A DNA stretch of 64,000 nucleotides from Paenibacillus massiliensis 2301065 = DSM 16942 (GTDB lineage: Bacteria > Bacillota > Bacilli > Paenibacillales > Paenibacillaceae): contig NZ_KB898185.1 of NCBI RefSeq assembly GCF_000377505.1, forward strand, positions 62,001 to 126,000, read 5' to 3'. Every line of letters begins with the position of its first letter. Within the stretch, counting starts at the first letter, position 1. Of this stretch, positions 1 through 9,414 are shown piece after piece. A program made the translations under genes and the position numbers. A model generated the notes under the pieces. That model ran no database searches, had not been told where the DNA came from, and was given only the letters and a program-made list of their open reading frames with translations.

Positions 1-156
1 AAATGGATTGTTCAGCGTAGAGATTGACAGACCGATTTTCTTTAATCCGTCGCTTCCAGCAGAATCAGGCTTTGCCCACTCCGGTGGCTCCAGGGAGCAC
101 CCGGCCAACACAATAATCATCAGCATGCTTACGAGCGTTAAAGTCCACTTTTTCAT
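1..156 (-). CDS. rbsB: Ribose ABC transporter substrate-binding lipoprotein RbsB (N-terminal part only)
   Basis: Only the first 52 codons are in the window; the gene runs off the left edge. The start ATG at 156 follows a clear AAGGAGAG ribosome site. The product begins MKKWTLTLVSMLMIIVLAGC, a lipoprotein signal peptide with lipobox LAGC (Cys20). The mature part has KKIGLSISTLNNPF, the usual first strand of periplasmic-binding-protein-like sugar receptors. By family it captures ribose outside the membrane and delivers it to RbsC/RbsA. It is the last gene of the rbs operon, 14 nt after rbsC, so its position agrees with the assignment. The ribose specificity rests on the operon, not on this fragment. 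Confidence 0.85.
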   Translation of the reverse strand, partial: MKKWTLTLVSMLMIIVLAGCSLEPPEWAKPDSAGSDGLKKIGLSISTLNNPF

Positions 157-170
157 ATTTGTTTCTCTCC

Positions 171-1139
171 TTATGCTGTTTTCTTGCGGTCCAGCAGGAC
201 GGCAATGGCAATCACGACACCCTTCACCACCATTTGGTAGAAGGAGTTCACACCAAGCAGGTTCAAGCCGTTATTCAATACCCCGATAATCAGAACACCG
301 ATCAATGTGCCGACAATTCGTCCCCGCCCTCCTGCAAGGCTCGTACCGCCCAGTACAACAGCCGCGATCGCATCCAATTCATAGGATGTCCCCGCTGTTG
401 GCTGTGCTGAATTCAAGCGCGATGTCAGAATCGCTCCGGCCAGAGCTGCAAGCATACCTGCCAGAGAGTAAATCATGATTTTAACACGCGTTACTTTGAT
501 CCCTGAGATGATGGAGGCTTTCTCATTGCCACCGATTGCGTACGTTTTGCGACCAAAGGCTGTCTTGTGCAAAATGATCCATAGCACCATAAACGCAATC
601 AGCATAGTAATCGCTGGTACCGGAATCCCCAGTAAGTAACCTCGGCCAAATAATTGAAACATCAGGCTGTCGCCAAGCCCTGTAATCGGGTTGCCGTTCG
701 TATATACCAGCGTTAATCCTCTGAAAATGGTCATCGTAGCCAACGTCGCGATAAACGGTGCCATCTTCCCTTTCGTGATCATGAGGCCGTTAACCATCCC
801 CATGACACCACCCAACGCCACACCGACAATGATGGATAAGATCGGATCAAAGCCAGATACCATCATATTGGCTACAAAGGCACTGGATAAAGCCAAAATT
901 GAGCCAACCGACAAATCAATTCCGCCTGTTAAAATAACAAATGTCATACCAAAGGCGATAAGTGCATTAATCGAAACCTGACGTAGCAGGTTCAGAATGT
1001 TAAGCGGTTCCAAGAAGCTTGGATTCAAAATAGAGACGATGAGAATAAGAATAATCAAGCCGAGCAATGGCCCCATTTTTTGAGTTATATTCGAGAATCG
1101 TACACCGCTTTGGGCCTTTTTATCCTGAATGGTTGTCAT
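171..1139 (-). CDS. rbsC: Ribose ABC transporter permease RbsC
   Basis: A 322-residue polytopic membrane protein, close to the usual RbsC length. Hydrophobic segments run from about residue 24 to the C-terminus. It carries the family stretch GGIDLSVGSILALSS near residue 70 and the ATPase-contact region SGIKVTRVKIMIYSLAGMLA near residue 210. It forms the channel for ribose and couples to RbsA. The start lies 1 nt after the rbsA stop, so the two are probably translationally coupled. In B. subtilis and E. coli the order A-C-B is the same. Ribose rather than another pentose is inferred from rbsD and rbsK upstream. Confidence 0.93.
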   Translation of the reverse strand: MTTIQDKKAQSGVRFSNITQKMGPLLGLIILILIVSILNPSFLEPLNILNLLRQVSINALIAFGMTFVILTGGIDLSVGSILALSSAFVANMMVSGFDPILSIIVGVALGGVMGMVNGLMITKGKMAPFIATLATMTIFRGLTLVYTNGNPITGLGDSLMFQLFGRGYLLGIPVPAITMLIAFMVLWIILHKTAFGRKTYAIGGNEKASIISGIKVTRVKIMIYSLAGMLAALAGAILTSRLNSAQPTAGTSYELDAIAAVVLGGTSLAGGRGRIVGTLIGVLIIGVLNNGLNLLGVNSFYQMVVKGVVIAIAVLLDRKKTA

Positions 1140-1140
1140 A

Positions 1141-2622
1141 TCATTGTCCCCCTGTAGCCAATGTCATTATCTTTTCCTGTGTGGCTTCTTCCCTAGACAG
1201 CACACCACTAATATGGCCCTCATGTACCACCGCAACCCGGTCACTCATGCCGAGCACCTCAGGCAGCTCTGACGACACCATGATAATTGCCACGCCTCGG
1301 TCTGTCAGTTCATTCATTAGCTGATAGATTTCGCGCTTCGCTCCAACATCTACACCACGCGTAGGTTCGTCCAGGATGAGTACACTTGGACCGATCCCAA
1401 CCCATTTGGCAATAACAACCTTTTGTTGATTACCGCCGGATAGATTCCGTGCAGAGGTTTCCGAGGATTGCGTTTTGATCTGAAGACGTTGGATTAGCGT
1501 ATCGACAAATTCTTGCTCCTTTGCACCTGAGATGAAGCCTTTGCTGGAGAAACTGAACAGGTTAGGCAGAACCATATTTTCACGAATAGAGAAGTCAAGC
1601 ACCAGTCCCTCGTCCTTGCGATCCTCCGTAATAAAACCAATACCATGACTGACCGCATCTGTTGGTTTACGGATGTTCACTTTATGACCACGTATGAAGA
1701 GTTCTCCGCTATCCATCCGATCCAGACCAAAGATCGTTCTCATCATCTCCGTCCGCCCCGAGCCCATAAGTCCTGCAAAACCAAGAACTTCACCCGCTCT
1801 AACCTCGAAGCTTACATTCTGGAATATCCCTTTGCTACTCGCATTTCGGACTTCCAGAACCACTTCGCCATAAGAAGGGTTTCGAACAGGATAACGTTCC
1901 GTCAATTCGCGGCCGACCATTTTTCGTACCACTTCATCAAAGTTTGTCTCAGCAATGGCTTTGGTATCTACGGTTCTGCCGTCACGCATGATCGTAATCC
2001 GGTCGCAGATCGTGAAAATCTCCTCCATGCGGTGAGAGATGTACACAATGGACACACCATTCTTCTTGAGCGAGGCAATGACGCCAAACAGCTTCTGGAT
2101 CTCGCGCTCCGTGAGTGCTGCTGTTGGTTCATCCATAATGATGACCTTGGCATCCGTCATTAATGCCTTGGCAATCTCAATCATTTGCTGCTGTCCCACG
2201 GAGCATTCTCCCGCAGGCCGTTCTAATGGAATGCGTACCGACAATTTGGCAAATTGCTCATTGGCAAGCGCTTTCATTTGTTTCGTATTCAGTAGCCCTA
2301 AAGAAGACGTTATCTCCTTGCCGATGAATAAATTATCCAGCACGGTCATTTCGGGCCATACGTTCAGCTCCTGATGGATGAAGGTGATGCCTAGCTCCTC
2401 TGCTTCCTTCGGACTGCCAAAATAGGTCTCCTTTCCGTCAACAGTGATCTTACCTTGATCTCGCTGATGGAGACCAATCAGTATGTTCATCAGCGTGGAT
2501 TTGCCGGCTCCGTTTTCCCCCATTAGAGCATGGACCTCGCCTTCTTGTAGCTCGAAATTCACTCCGCTCAGCACTTGATTGGTGCCGAACGCTTTATGAA
2601 TATCCTGCATCTGAATATGCAT
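1141..2622 (-). CDS. rbsA: Ribose ABC transporter ATP-binding protein RbsA
   Basis: About 493 residues, matching the double-ABC sugar ATPases. The first domain has Walker [10 protein letters not shown] and signature [13 protein letters not shown]. The second has the degenerate P-loop GLMGSGRTE with signature [14 protein letters not shown] and Walker [15 protein letters not shown], as in all RbsA/XylG/MglA proteins. I chose the ATG at 2622 (protein start [13 protein letters not shown]), because an AGGAGG site lies 8 nt upstream. An in-frame ATG at 2694 would add 24 residues that overlap rbsD and have no family match. The rbsD stop codon sits right beside the ribosome site. It energises ribose uptake with RbsC and RbsB. 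Confidence 0.94.
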   Translation of the reverse strand: MHIQMQDIHKAFGTNQVLSGVNFELQEGEVHALMGENGAGKSTLMNILIGLHQRDQGKITVDGKETYFGSPKEAEELGITFIHQELNVWPEMTVLDNLFIGKEITSSLGLLNTKQMKALANEQFAKLSVRIPLERPAGECSVGQQQMIEIAKALMTDAKVIIMDEPTAALTEREIQKLFGVIASLKKNGVSIVYISHRMEEIFTICDRITIMRDGRTVDTKAIAETNFDEVVRKMVGRELTERYPVRNPSYGEVVLEVRNASSKGIFQNVSFEVRAGEVLGFAGLMGSGRTEMMRTIFGLDRMDSGELFIRGHKVNIRKPTDAVSHGIGFITEDRKDEGLVLDFSIRENMVLPNLFSFSSKGFISGAKEQEFVDTLIQRLQIKTQSSETSARNLSGGNQQKVVIAKWVGIGPSVLILDEPTRGVDVGAKREIYQLMNELTDRGVAIIMVSSELPEVLGMSDRVAVVHEGHISGVLSREEATQEKIMTLATGGQ

Positions 2623-2638
2623 TTTGCAGCCTCCTTTT

Positions 2639-3040
2639 TTAGCCGAAGTGGACTCCCGCTTGTAAAATGCAATTGGCATAAGGCGTCGCTTCACCTGTGC
2701 GAATAATCGCCTTCACCTGCCGTGTTAATAGCTTGAACTCTTCATGGCTCAAGGTTGAATCAATCGCATCTTGTCCGAACTTCTCCGACACGAAGCTCAG
2801 AGCTGCTGGATTGCCTACTCGAATCTCCTCCGCTACAATCACTTTTTCAATCACCATATCTTCTGCGATCAGATCCACTATGTCACAAAAGCTTGGCGTT
2901 CCCAGTCTGAGGGCCAGATCAATCTTAAGCACACCGTCCGGGACCGGGAGCCCGGCATCTGCAATTGCAATGGTGTCCGTGTGACCCAAATCAGCTAATA
3001 GCTTGGAAATATGACTGTTCAGTATGCCATTTTTTTTCAT
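2639..3040 (-). CDS. rbsD: D-ribose pyranase RbsD
   Basis: 133 residues, beginning [20 protein letters not shown] and containing [13 protein letters not shown], the conserved RbsD N-terminus with the catalytic His20. RbsD converts the beta-pyranose form of ribose to the furanose that ribokinase uses, so it belongs between uptake and phosphorylation. Its ATG shares one base with the rbsK stop codon (TAATG), a standard coupling arrangement. The remaining residues, including the C-terminal [15 protein letters not shown], also fit the family. Confidence 0.95.
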   Translation of the reverse strand: MKKNGILNSHISKLLADLGHTDTIAIADAGLPVPDGVLKIDLALRLGTPSFCDIVDLIAEDMVIEKVIVAEEIRVGNPAALSFVSEKFGQDAIDSTLSHEEFKLLTRQVKAIIRTGEATPYANCILQAGVHFG

Positions 3041-3918
3041 TACAGACTCGCCTCCACTTCATCACGCATGGGCATACCGCCTTGCGCTCCGAACTTGGTC
3101 ACAGACAACGAGGCAGCCCGATTGGCGAAGCGGATGCTCTCCTGCAATGGTCGTCTCTCCGCCAATGCAACTGCAAATGCAGCATTGAACGTATCACCTG
3201 CTCCGGTCGTATCTACAGCCTCTACTTGGTAAGTTGGTACTAGAATTTCCTCATTCCCGTCAAAATAACGTACTCCCTTACTGCCTTCTGTAATAAACAG
3301 CTTGTTGGGATATTGACGTAATGCTTCTGCCGGGGTCATGCCTTGAAACAATATTTCAGCTTCGTGTTCGTTCGGAGTAATATAGGAAGCCTGGTCAATC
3401 ACTTCTTGTGGCAACGTTCGCGCAGGAGCAGGATTGAGCAGCAACGGGGTCCCGAATTGAGCGCACAGCTTACTGACGTGAACGACAGTCTCCTCTGGAA
3501 TCTCCTGCTGAATCAAGACGATATCTGCCTCCCGAATGGCCTCTGCTGCCTCATCAACATATGCGGGAGTCACTTCACGGTTCGCAGCTTCAACAACGAC
3601 TATACTATTATCACCTTCAGCCAGTATGATATGAGCCGTTCCGCTTTCCGCATGTGTAACCGGTTTCACATTTTGCGTATTTACATGATTCGCTTTGAAA
3701 TTCGCCAAAATATCTTTACCGAACGAGTCATCACCTACCCGACCAATCATCGTAACCTCAGCTCCCAATCGGGCAGCCGCAACTGCCTGATTAGCCCCTT
3801 TACCTCCAGGAACCGTTGTAAAGCTATCGCCAAGAACAGTTTCACCTGCTCCTGGCCGTCTGGAGGAAGTAACCACTAGATCCATCGAACTACTGCCGAT
3901 CACGCATATTTTAGCCAT
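3040..3918 (-). CDS. rbsK: Ribokinase RbsK
   Basis: 292 residues of the PfkB carbohydrate kinase family. Diagnostic elements: [20 protein letters not shown] at the N-terminus, the [15 protein letters not shown] sugar-binding motif near residue 38, and the C-terminal signature [14 protein letters not shown] with the catalytic Asp in GAGD. It phosphorylates cytoplasmic ribose to ribose-5-phosphate. It starts 6 nt after rbsR and overlaps rbsD by one base, so regulator, kinase, pyranase and transporter form one transcript. Confidence 0.95.
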   Translation of the reverse strand: MAKICVIGSSSMDLVVTSSRRPGAGETVLGDSFTTVPGGKGANQAVAAARLGAEVTMIGRVGDDSFGKDILANFKANHVNTQNVKPVTHAESGTAHIILAEGDNSIVVVEAANREVTPAYVDEAAEAIREADIVLIQQEIPEETVVHVSKLCAQFGTPLLLNPAPARTLPQEVIDQASYITPNEHEAEILFQGMTPAEALRQYPNKLFITEGSKGVRYFDGNEEILVPTYQVEAVDTTGAGDTFNAAFAVALAERRPLQESIRFANRAASLSVTKFGAQGGMPMRDEVEASL

Positions 3919-3924
3919 CGATCC

Positions 3925-4902
3925 TCACACCTTTCTCGTAGTACCTCGCTCAATGAATTCAACAGGTAATTGTATGTTTTTATTCTCAACTGCAGCTTGC
4001 TCAACAAGCTGGATAAGTAAGCTTGCCGCTTCTCTTCCCATCTCGTAGGCTGGCTGGCGAATGGTAGACAAGGCTGGTGATAACAGACCACTCATCGGAA
4101 TATCGTCAAAGCCGATAACCTGTACATCATCGGGGACCTTTCTCCCGATTCGTGCGGCCTCATGTAGCACGGCCATGGCCGCAATATCATTGCTGGCAAT
4201 GATTCCGTCGGTGTCTGCGTAGTTGCTGAATAGCTCCTTCGCCCATACACCTGCCGCGTTAAAAGAAAAAGAGGTCGTCTGGATCACCCGGTAGTCTAGC
4301 CCTGCAGCACGAATGGCTTCGATGGCTCCTTCAAAACGATCCTGGGCTGGTCTGATATGTGACGGTCCCTGCATCACCGTAATGCGGCGGCTGCCGCGCT
4401 TGATGATCTCCTTGGCCGCCAGTCTTCCTCCTTCTCTTCCATCTGCATACACAGATGGCCGATCTAGTGACGTTCTATCGAGAAACACCACCGGAATCTT
4501 CAGGTTGTGATATATAGATGAATGAGGATAGTTCGTTGAAGATATCACACCAACTACGTTATTCTGGATAAACGTCTGGATGTAATCCTGCTCCTTCTGT
4601 TCATCCTCATCGCTATTTCCGAATATAAGTCTATAATCCTGCTGCTGCATGCCATCCTCTACACCACGAGCAAGCTGCGGAAAGTACGGATTGGCAATGT
4701 CGGGCAGCAATAGCCCAATCAGTTTGGACTTGCGCTTATATAGAGAGCGAGCCACTTCATTGGGGGAAAAGTTAAGCGCTTTTACAGCATCCTCCACTTT
4801 CTTGCGTGTGTCCGCATGAACGTATCCCCTGTCGTTAATGACCCTTGAAACGGTGGCTACCGATACGCCAGCCAGATTCGCTACATCTTTAATCGTTGTC
4901 AT
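3925..4902 (-). CDS. rbsR: LacI-family ribose operon repressor RbsR
   Basis: 325 residues. The N-terminal helix-turn-helix reads TTIKDVANLAGVSVATVSRV, typical of LacI/GalR repressors, followed by the hinge region near residue 50 and a periplasmic-binding-protein-like sensor domain. The ATG at 4902 has an AGGAGTG site 9 nt upstream. It is the first gene of the operon and a perfect 20-bp palindrome lies just ahead of its ribosome site, so autorepression relieved by ribose or a ribose phosphate is likely. The effector is inferred from the downstream genes. Confidence 0.92.
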   Translation of the reverse strand: MTTIKDVANLAGVSVATVSRVINDRGYVHADTRKKVEDAVKALNFSPNEVARSLYKRKSKLIGLLLPDIANPYFPQLARGVEDGMQQQDYRLIFGNSDEDEQKEQDYIQTFIQNNVVGVISSTNYPHSSIYHNLKIPVVFLDRTSLDRPSVYADGREGGRLAAKEIIKRGSRRITVMQGPSHIRPAQDRFEGAIEAIRAAGLDYRVIQTTSFSFNAAGVWAKELFSNYADTDGIIASNDIAAMAVLHEAARIGRKVPDDVQVIGFDDIPMSGLLSPALSTIRQPAYEMGREAASLLIQLVEQAAVENKNIQLPVEFIERGTTRKV

Positions 4903-4917
4903 AAATTGTTCACTCCT

Positions 4918-4968
4918 GTGTGTAACCGGTTACACACTTAAATTAACATATCCTTTTTTATTTCGCAA
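4918..4968 (-). promoter_or_regulatory. rbs operon promoter with RbsR-type palindromic operator
   Basis: On the minus strand, TTGCGA (4963-4968) and TAATTT (4940-4945) are 17 nt apart and form a plausible sigma-A promoter. Just downstream, 4918-4937 is a perfect palindrome, GTGTGTAACCGGTTACACAC, with the central CG and AANCGNTT core usual for LacI-family operators. It would cover the transcription start, so binding should block initiation. It could also be read by CcpA, but the AACCGGTT core fits a dedicated repressor better. Confidence 0.75.
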
Positions 4969-5162
4969 GCCATTTGTCTTTGGGAATAATCGCCAGCATC
5001 GAAATTCGATTGACGAATCCAATCCTAGTATCGCTCGTGTGCAGTATCTTATACAGAAAACAGTCCTGACATCCCTATCTCTACGACAGAGATTTAACCT
5101 CTCGGCTAGACGGTACAAGCTCATAGCCTTGACGTGGGACAACTACTTGCACGAATTAAATT

Positions 5163-5181
5163 AGCCGCTCTATAAGCGGCT
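5163..5181 (-). terminator. Weak hairpin after ecfT
   Basis: AGCCGCT and AGCGGCT arms (7 bp) surround a 5-nt loop, about 70 nt after the ecfT stop. On the minus strand a T/A-rich stretch follows, without a true U-run. It may end the biotin transport operon. The rest of 4969-5249 shows no gene or other recognisable signal. Confidence 0.4.
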
Positions 5182-5249
5182 TTCAAGGGAAATATGTTCT
5201 TGTTGCCAGAATGACAATGAAGTCGCGTGACAGATTTACACACATTCCC

Positions 5250-6041
5250 TCACAGCAGCGCTAACATTAGCACGACACCGACTGCCACACCACCAACCCA
5301 CAGATCCCTTTGCCGGAACACAAGCTGTCGGTACATGGTTCTCCCTTTGCCGTCGCCATAGGCTCTCGCATCAATGGCCTGTGTTAATTGCTCAGCACGC
5401 TGAATCGTCGTCATGAAGAGCGGCACCAATACAGGAATGTACGCCAACATACGCCTAGGCCATCTAACAGCAGCAATGTCATAACCTCTGGCCTTCTGTG
5501 CCAGTAGTATTCGGTCCAGTTCCTGAACGATTGTAGGGATAAAGCGGATGGCAATCACAATCATAAGAGCAAATTGCTCTACGGGCACCTTCAGTCTGGA
5601 CAATGGCGATAACAGTCGTTCTAGCCCCTGTGCCAATATTAGCGGCTGGGTAGTCAACGTTAGCAGGGATGCCAGCAGGATCATCAGCATAATGCGCCAC
5701 ACGACAAAGATCCCTAGCAGCACTCCCTCACTGGTTATTCGGATGAACGACCAGGTCCAGAGAACCGTAGATCCGCTACTTAGAAGCGCATGGTACAGCA
5801 ATGTGAACAATAGAATGAGCAATACTGGCTTCAGCCCACTGAACAAGCGACCCAGCTGAATTTTGGATACCAGTAGTGTCCATAGTACAAACATTGTTGC
5901 CACTGCATAACCGAGAAGCGTGTCCATTATCAGGAAGCTCAGCATCAGTACGAGCAAGGCGATCAGCTTCGTACGGGGATCTAGTCGGTGAAGCACTGAA
6001 TCTGTAGTCACATACTGACCTGGCAATATACTATTTTTCAT
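5250..6041 (-). CDS. ecfT: Energy-coupling factor transporter transmembrane protein EcfT
   Basis: 263 residues. The N-terminus (ILPGQYVTTDSVLHRLDPRTKLI) and the cytoplasmic coupling helices with LAQKARGYDIAAVRWPRR and QAIDARAYGDGKGRT (the two Ala-Arg-Gly/Ala-Arg-Ala signatures that contact the ATPases) identify EcfT. Several membrane helices lie between them. It joins the two ATPases to the substrate-binding S protein. It starts 4 nt after ecfA2. Because bioY heads the operon, the main substrate is probably biotin, but EcfT modules can be shared with S proteins encoded elsewhere. Confidence 0.93.
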   Translation of the reverse strand: MKNSILPGQYVTTDSVLHRLDPRTKLIALLVLMLSFLIMDTLLGYAVATMFVLWTLLVSKIQLGRLFSGLKPVLLILLFTLLYHALLSSGSTVLWTWSFIRITSEGVLLGIFVVWRIMLMILLASLLTLTTQPLILAQGLERLLSPLSRLKVPVEQFALMIVIAIRFIPTIVQELDRILLAQKARGYDIAAVRWPRRMLAYIPVLVPLFMTTIQRAEQLTQAIDARAYGDGKGRTMYRQLVFRQRDLWVGGVAVGVVLMLALL

Positions 6042-6045
6042 ACAG

Positions 6046-6894
6046 CTACTCTCTCTCCTGCCAGATCGGCAAAATATGCTGAAGAATATCCTGTTCCCGA
6101 CTGCTGCTAGCAGGTATCGCCTGCCCGGACAGTTCCTCGATTAGCCTTAACAGCTGTACGGGCTCCGGTAGCGGTAATCCCGCTGTAGCCAGCAAGTCAG
6201 AGCGATTCAGGAAAAGCTCCTCTGCCTCCAGATGTCCCAGAAGCCGCCCTTCATGCAGGACAATCACCTCATCCGAGTATTCCGCCACATCCTCCATATG
6301 ATGGGAAATAAATAGCACTGTACGGTGGTCCTCCGCTCGCTGCCATTGCTGCAGCATCTGGAGCAGTCCCTTGCGGCCAATCGGGTCCAGACCAGCCGTC
6401 GGCTCATCCAGAATGAGCAGCCTCGGCTGCAGCATCAGCACAGAGGCCAGCGCTACACGCCGCTTCTGCCCACCGCTGAGCTGGAAAGGCGCAGAATCAA
6501 GCAAAGCCTCACTGAGACCGACCTTGGGCAAGATCTGCTCAATTGCTTGTCTGATGGCCTGCTGGGAGTATCCCTGTACGGCAAGAGCGAAAGCCAGCTC
6601 ACGATACACGGTCGTCTCGAACAGCTGATGCTCCGGGTACTGGAACACATAACCGATCTCCGGAACGATCTTCATCATGCCTTTCTTGTCTCTGGATGGT
6701 GGATGATGATCTATCCTGTATTCGCCAGTGAAGTCTGGAATAAGCCCCTTTAGTATTTTGGCAAAGGTTGATTTCCCTGCTCCGCTCGATCCGATGAGTG
6801 AAATCCACTTCCCCGAACGCAAGGTACAGCTGATATCCTGCAACGCCTTATGCTCATTATAGCTGGCATTGATCTTATTCATTTCATAGACCAT
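6046..6894 (-). CDS. ecfA2: Energy-coupling factor ATPase EcfA2
   Basis: About 282 residues from the ATG at 6894. One ABC domain: Walker A GSSGAGKST near residue 35, Q-loop in IGYVFQYPEHQLF, signature LSGGQKRRVALAS, Walker B LLILDEPTAGLDP and switch histidine in FISHHM. The QYPEHQLF stretch is typical of ECF ATPases. Start is uncertain: a GTG at 6951 gives a longer form overlapping ecfA1, and an ATG at 6882 forms an ATGA overlap with the ecfA1 stop. It pairs with EcfA1 to power EcfT. Confidence 0.9.
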   Translation of the reverse strand: MVYEMNKINASYNEHKALQDISCTLRSGKWISLIGSSGAGKSTFAKILKGLIPDFTGEYRIDHHPPSRDKKGMMKIVPEIGYVFQYPEHQLFETTVYRELAFALAVQGYSQQAIRQAIEQILPKVGLSEALLDSAPFQLSGGQKRRVALASVLMLQPRLLILDEPTAGLDPIGRKGLLQMLQQWQRAEDHRTVLFISHHMEDVAEYSDEVIVLHEGRLLGHLEAEELFLNRSDLLATAGLPLPEPVQLLRLIEELSGQAIPASSSREQDILQHILPIWQERE

Positions 6895-7679
6895 TGGGAA
6901 CGTATCATCTCCTTCCAGTCTGCTCTCAGGGGAGTGCGCATGTGAAGCCACTGGTGAAGCCGCGAGGCGAAGGGCTGCTCTAGCTTATAGTCTGCCAGCG
7001 GGACCGTGGCGAACATCGTAGCCGGCTCTCCATCAAATACGATCTGGCCCTGATCCAGCAGCAACACACGGTCGGCAGACAGCACCTCCTCCATGTGGTG
7101 AGTGATATGGATGATGGTCATTCCTTGCCGATGCAGCTGCTGTACAATGGACATGACCTGCTGCCTGCTATGAGGATCAAGCATAGAGGTGGCTTCATCA
7201 AGAATCAGGATACGTGGCTGCATCGCAATAATCGCTGCGATGGCGACACGCTGCTTCTGACCTCCCGACAGCTGGTGCGGCATGGCCTCGGCGTACTCCT
7301 CCATCTGCACACACTGAAGAGCGTGCTGAAGCCGTACGTCCATTTCCTTCCTTGGCACACGAATGTTCTCCAGGCCGAACAGAATCTCATCCATGACGGT
7401 CGTGGTAATGAATTGATCATCCGGATTTTGAAAGACAAGCCCGATCTGCTTCCGAATCTCGTTCAGCTCAGCAGGTACCGAGGTATCCAGAGCTGCAAGC
7501 TTCACACGACCCGACTTTGGCAATACCAATCCATTCATCAATCTCGCTAGTGTAGACTTGCCTGAGCCGTTCCCACCAACGATCGCCACGAATTCACCCG
7601 GATGTATCGTCAAGCTGATCTGATCAAGAATCGTTTGACCCTTACGATAGTAGAAAAGAACATCATCTATAGTAAGCAT
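6879..7679 (-). CDS. ecfA1: Energy-coupling factor ATPase EcfA1
   Basis: About 266 residues from the ATG at 7679, which begins MLTIDDVLFYYRKG, the expected first strand of an ABC ATPase. An upstream ATG at 7724 would add 15 residues of no known domain; both starts have weak AGGA sites. Walker A GGNGSGKST, Q-loop VFQNPDDQFI, signature LSGGQKQRVAIAA, Walker B ILILDEATSMLDP, switch HITHHM. FQNPDDQF marks the ECF/cobalt-type branch. It is 100 nt after the ligase gene and overlaps ecfA2. Confidence 0.9.
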   Translation of the reverse strand: MLTIDDVLFYYRKGQTILDQISLTIHPGEFVAIVGGNGSGKSTLARLMNGLVLPKSGRVKLAALDTSVPAELNEIRKQIGLVFQNPDDQFITTTVMDEILFGLENIRVPRKEMDVRLQHALQCVQMEEYAEAMPHQLSGGQKQRVAIAAIIAMQPRILILDEATSMLDPHSRQQVMSIVQQLHRQGMTIIHITHHMEEVLSADRVLLLDQGQIVFDGEPATMFATVPLADYKLEQPFASRLHQWLHMRTPLRADWKEMIRSQWSMK

Positions 7680-7778
7680 TACTCCTGCTTTCTGGCGCTT
7701 CCACGCCGTAAAAAATGTCTCCATTTCCTATGAGTTAGACAAGACGTGCATCCATTCCACTGTTTCACAATGAGCTCC

Positions 7779-9350
7779 TCATTTATGTAATTGCGTCTTC
7801 ACGGACACTTCCATAGCATGTCGTGCTATTTTTCCACTGCCAGTGTAGAGAAATTGTTCCACCGTGATATAGTCCTTGGGTACCTTGTAGTCAGGCAGAT
7901 GCAGACGGCAATAGGCTCGGAGCTCCTCCGTCGTACAGCGCTGTCCTTCCGTCCATTGGACGAGTACAGCCACCTTCTCCCCCCAGCGATCATCTGGAAC
8001 GCCCATTACCATAACCTTCTGAATAGTCGGGATACCTTGTAGTACCGCCTCGACTTCTTCAGGAAACACCTTCAGTCCACCGGTCTTAATCATATGGCTG
8101 GATCGACCAGCCATATGCAAATACCCTTCTTCATCCAGATAGACGAAATCTCCGACCTTCAGCCAGCCATCGCGGAATACAGCGGCAGTAGCCTCCGGCA
8201 GCTGATCATAGCCGCAAAACATCATACGACTGCGAAGATACAGCTGTCCTACCCTGTTCACTGGCACTTCTCTGAACTCATCGTCGCGGATTGAGATATC
8301 CACCCCATGAAAAGGTCGTCCAAGGGCATCTGCTCCTTTTTCCTCATACACATCCATATAGCTGATATAGCTCGCCTCGGAGGAACCATAATATTCATAC
8401 AGCTTCGCTTCTGGAAATACGGTCTTGCAATGCAGTCTGGAGCGCTCCGTCCACTTGCCACCAGAGCTGATCAGGGCCTGCACCCGGGTCTCTCCCGGAA
8501 TAGCCTGTTGTGACAGCGCATCAATCATCGTGGGCACTACGAACAGAATCATCTCTGGATAATGAGTACATAGCTGTAACACTTCAGCAGCATCAAACCT
8601 ATGCACTATATGAAAGGTCGCCCCACTATACAAGCTCTGAACTAGCGCGAACAGTGACAAGGAATGCACGAATGGACCCGGAGCCACTACCTGCTTCATC
8701 TCATGTAGCTGGAACGCCTCCGCTGTAGCTTCAAAGCTGGCCAGCCAGGAGGCGTGAGTACGCATATAGCCTTTGGGCATACCCGTCGTTCCAGACGTAT
8801 ATCCGACAAACAGCAGTTCATTATTATCCTGTACAGCAGCCTCAGGCTCTAGCAAATTCATCCACTGCTCGTAGAGGGTGGTGGATCTGTTTCTATGCTC
8901 GTCGGCGAGCGTATCGCATGGGAGAATAGCATCCAGCTCACGATGCTGTCCCTGAAAATGCTGTTCCTGAAAGACAATCTGGCCTATCTGAGAGCATTCG
9001 GCAGTTACCCTGTGTACATGTTGGTGCTCAACGAACAGCACCTGCGCCTGACAGTGTCGGAGCATTGCATTCAGCTGTATATCATTCCAAGTCGGGTCAA
9101 GTAAAACGGGAACACAGCCCGCCTGGATGGCCCCCAGGAACACTTCCACGAATTCGATCCGATTCACAGACAGAATGGCTACTCTAGCACGACGCACTCC
9201 ATATTGTCTGAGACCGTTAGCTACACTTGATACACGTTGCTTCAATTGTACATAGGTGAGCTGCTCCTGTGAGCAGGAAATTGCAACTCGATCAGGCGAG
9301 CGGTCAACCTGGTCGAATATCGGCTGTAATAGGTTCAATGCTTCCCCCAC
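7779..9350 (-). CDS. AMP-forming acyl-CoA synthetase-like ligase in the biotin transport operon
   Basis: 523 residues of the ANL superfamily. Motifs in order: P-loop YTSGTTGMPKG near residue 183, YEYYGSSEA near 325, GDFVYLDEEGYLHMAGR near 397 (adenylate-binding Asp and hinge), and C-terminal GSGKIARHAM with the catalytic lysine. Such enzymes activate a carboxylate as acyl-AMP and transfer it to CoA. B. subtilis has a comparable pairing of a long-chain-type ligase (yhfT) with a BioY paralogue. The substrate is not readable here; pimelate, a fatty acid or biotin itself are options. The start may be GTG 9350 or TTG 9338; the latter has the better G-rich site. It lies between bioY and ecfA1 under the same BirA-type promoter. 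Confidence 0.82.
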   Translation of the reverse strand: MGEALNLLQPIFDQVDRSPDRVAISCSQEQLTYVQLKQRVSSVANGLRQYGVRRARVAILSVNRIEFVEVFLGAIQAGCVPVLLDPTWNDIQLNAMLRHCQAQVLFVEHQHVHRVTAECSQIGQIVFQEQHFQGQHRELDAILPCDTLADEHRNRSTTLYEQWMNLLEPEAAVQDNNELLFVGYTSGTTGMPKGYMRTHASWLASFEATAEAFQLHEMKQVVAPGPFVHSLSLFALVQSLYSGATFHIVHRFDAAEVLQLCTHYPEMILFVVPTMIDALSQQAIPGETRVQALISSGGKWTERSRLHCKTVFPEAKLYEYYGSSEASYISYMDVYEEKGADALGRPFHGVDISIRDDEFREVPVNRVGQLYLRSRMMFCGYDQLPEATAAVFRDGWLKVGDFVYLDEEGYLHMAGRSSHMIKTGGLKVFPEEVEAVLQGIPTIQKVMVMGVPDDRWGEKVAVLVQWTEGQRCTTEELRAYCRLHLPDYKVPKDYITVEQFLYTGSGKIARHAMEVSVKTQLHK

Positions 9351-9414
9351 CTTCTAAGTAATAGATAGCTACATTGGTGAAGTTAATGTGGACACCCATT
9401 GGCAACTTGAAGGG

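Noticed and set aside
2623..2694. Longer N-terminus for rbsA
   Set aside because: It would overlap rbsD, has no ribosome site, and the family N-terminus starts at 2622.
5000..5160. Possible tRNA or small RNA between rbsR and ecfT
   Set aside because: No cloverleaf, no CCA end and no strong promoter-terminator pair.
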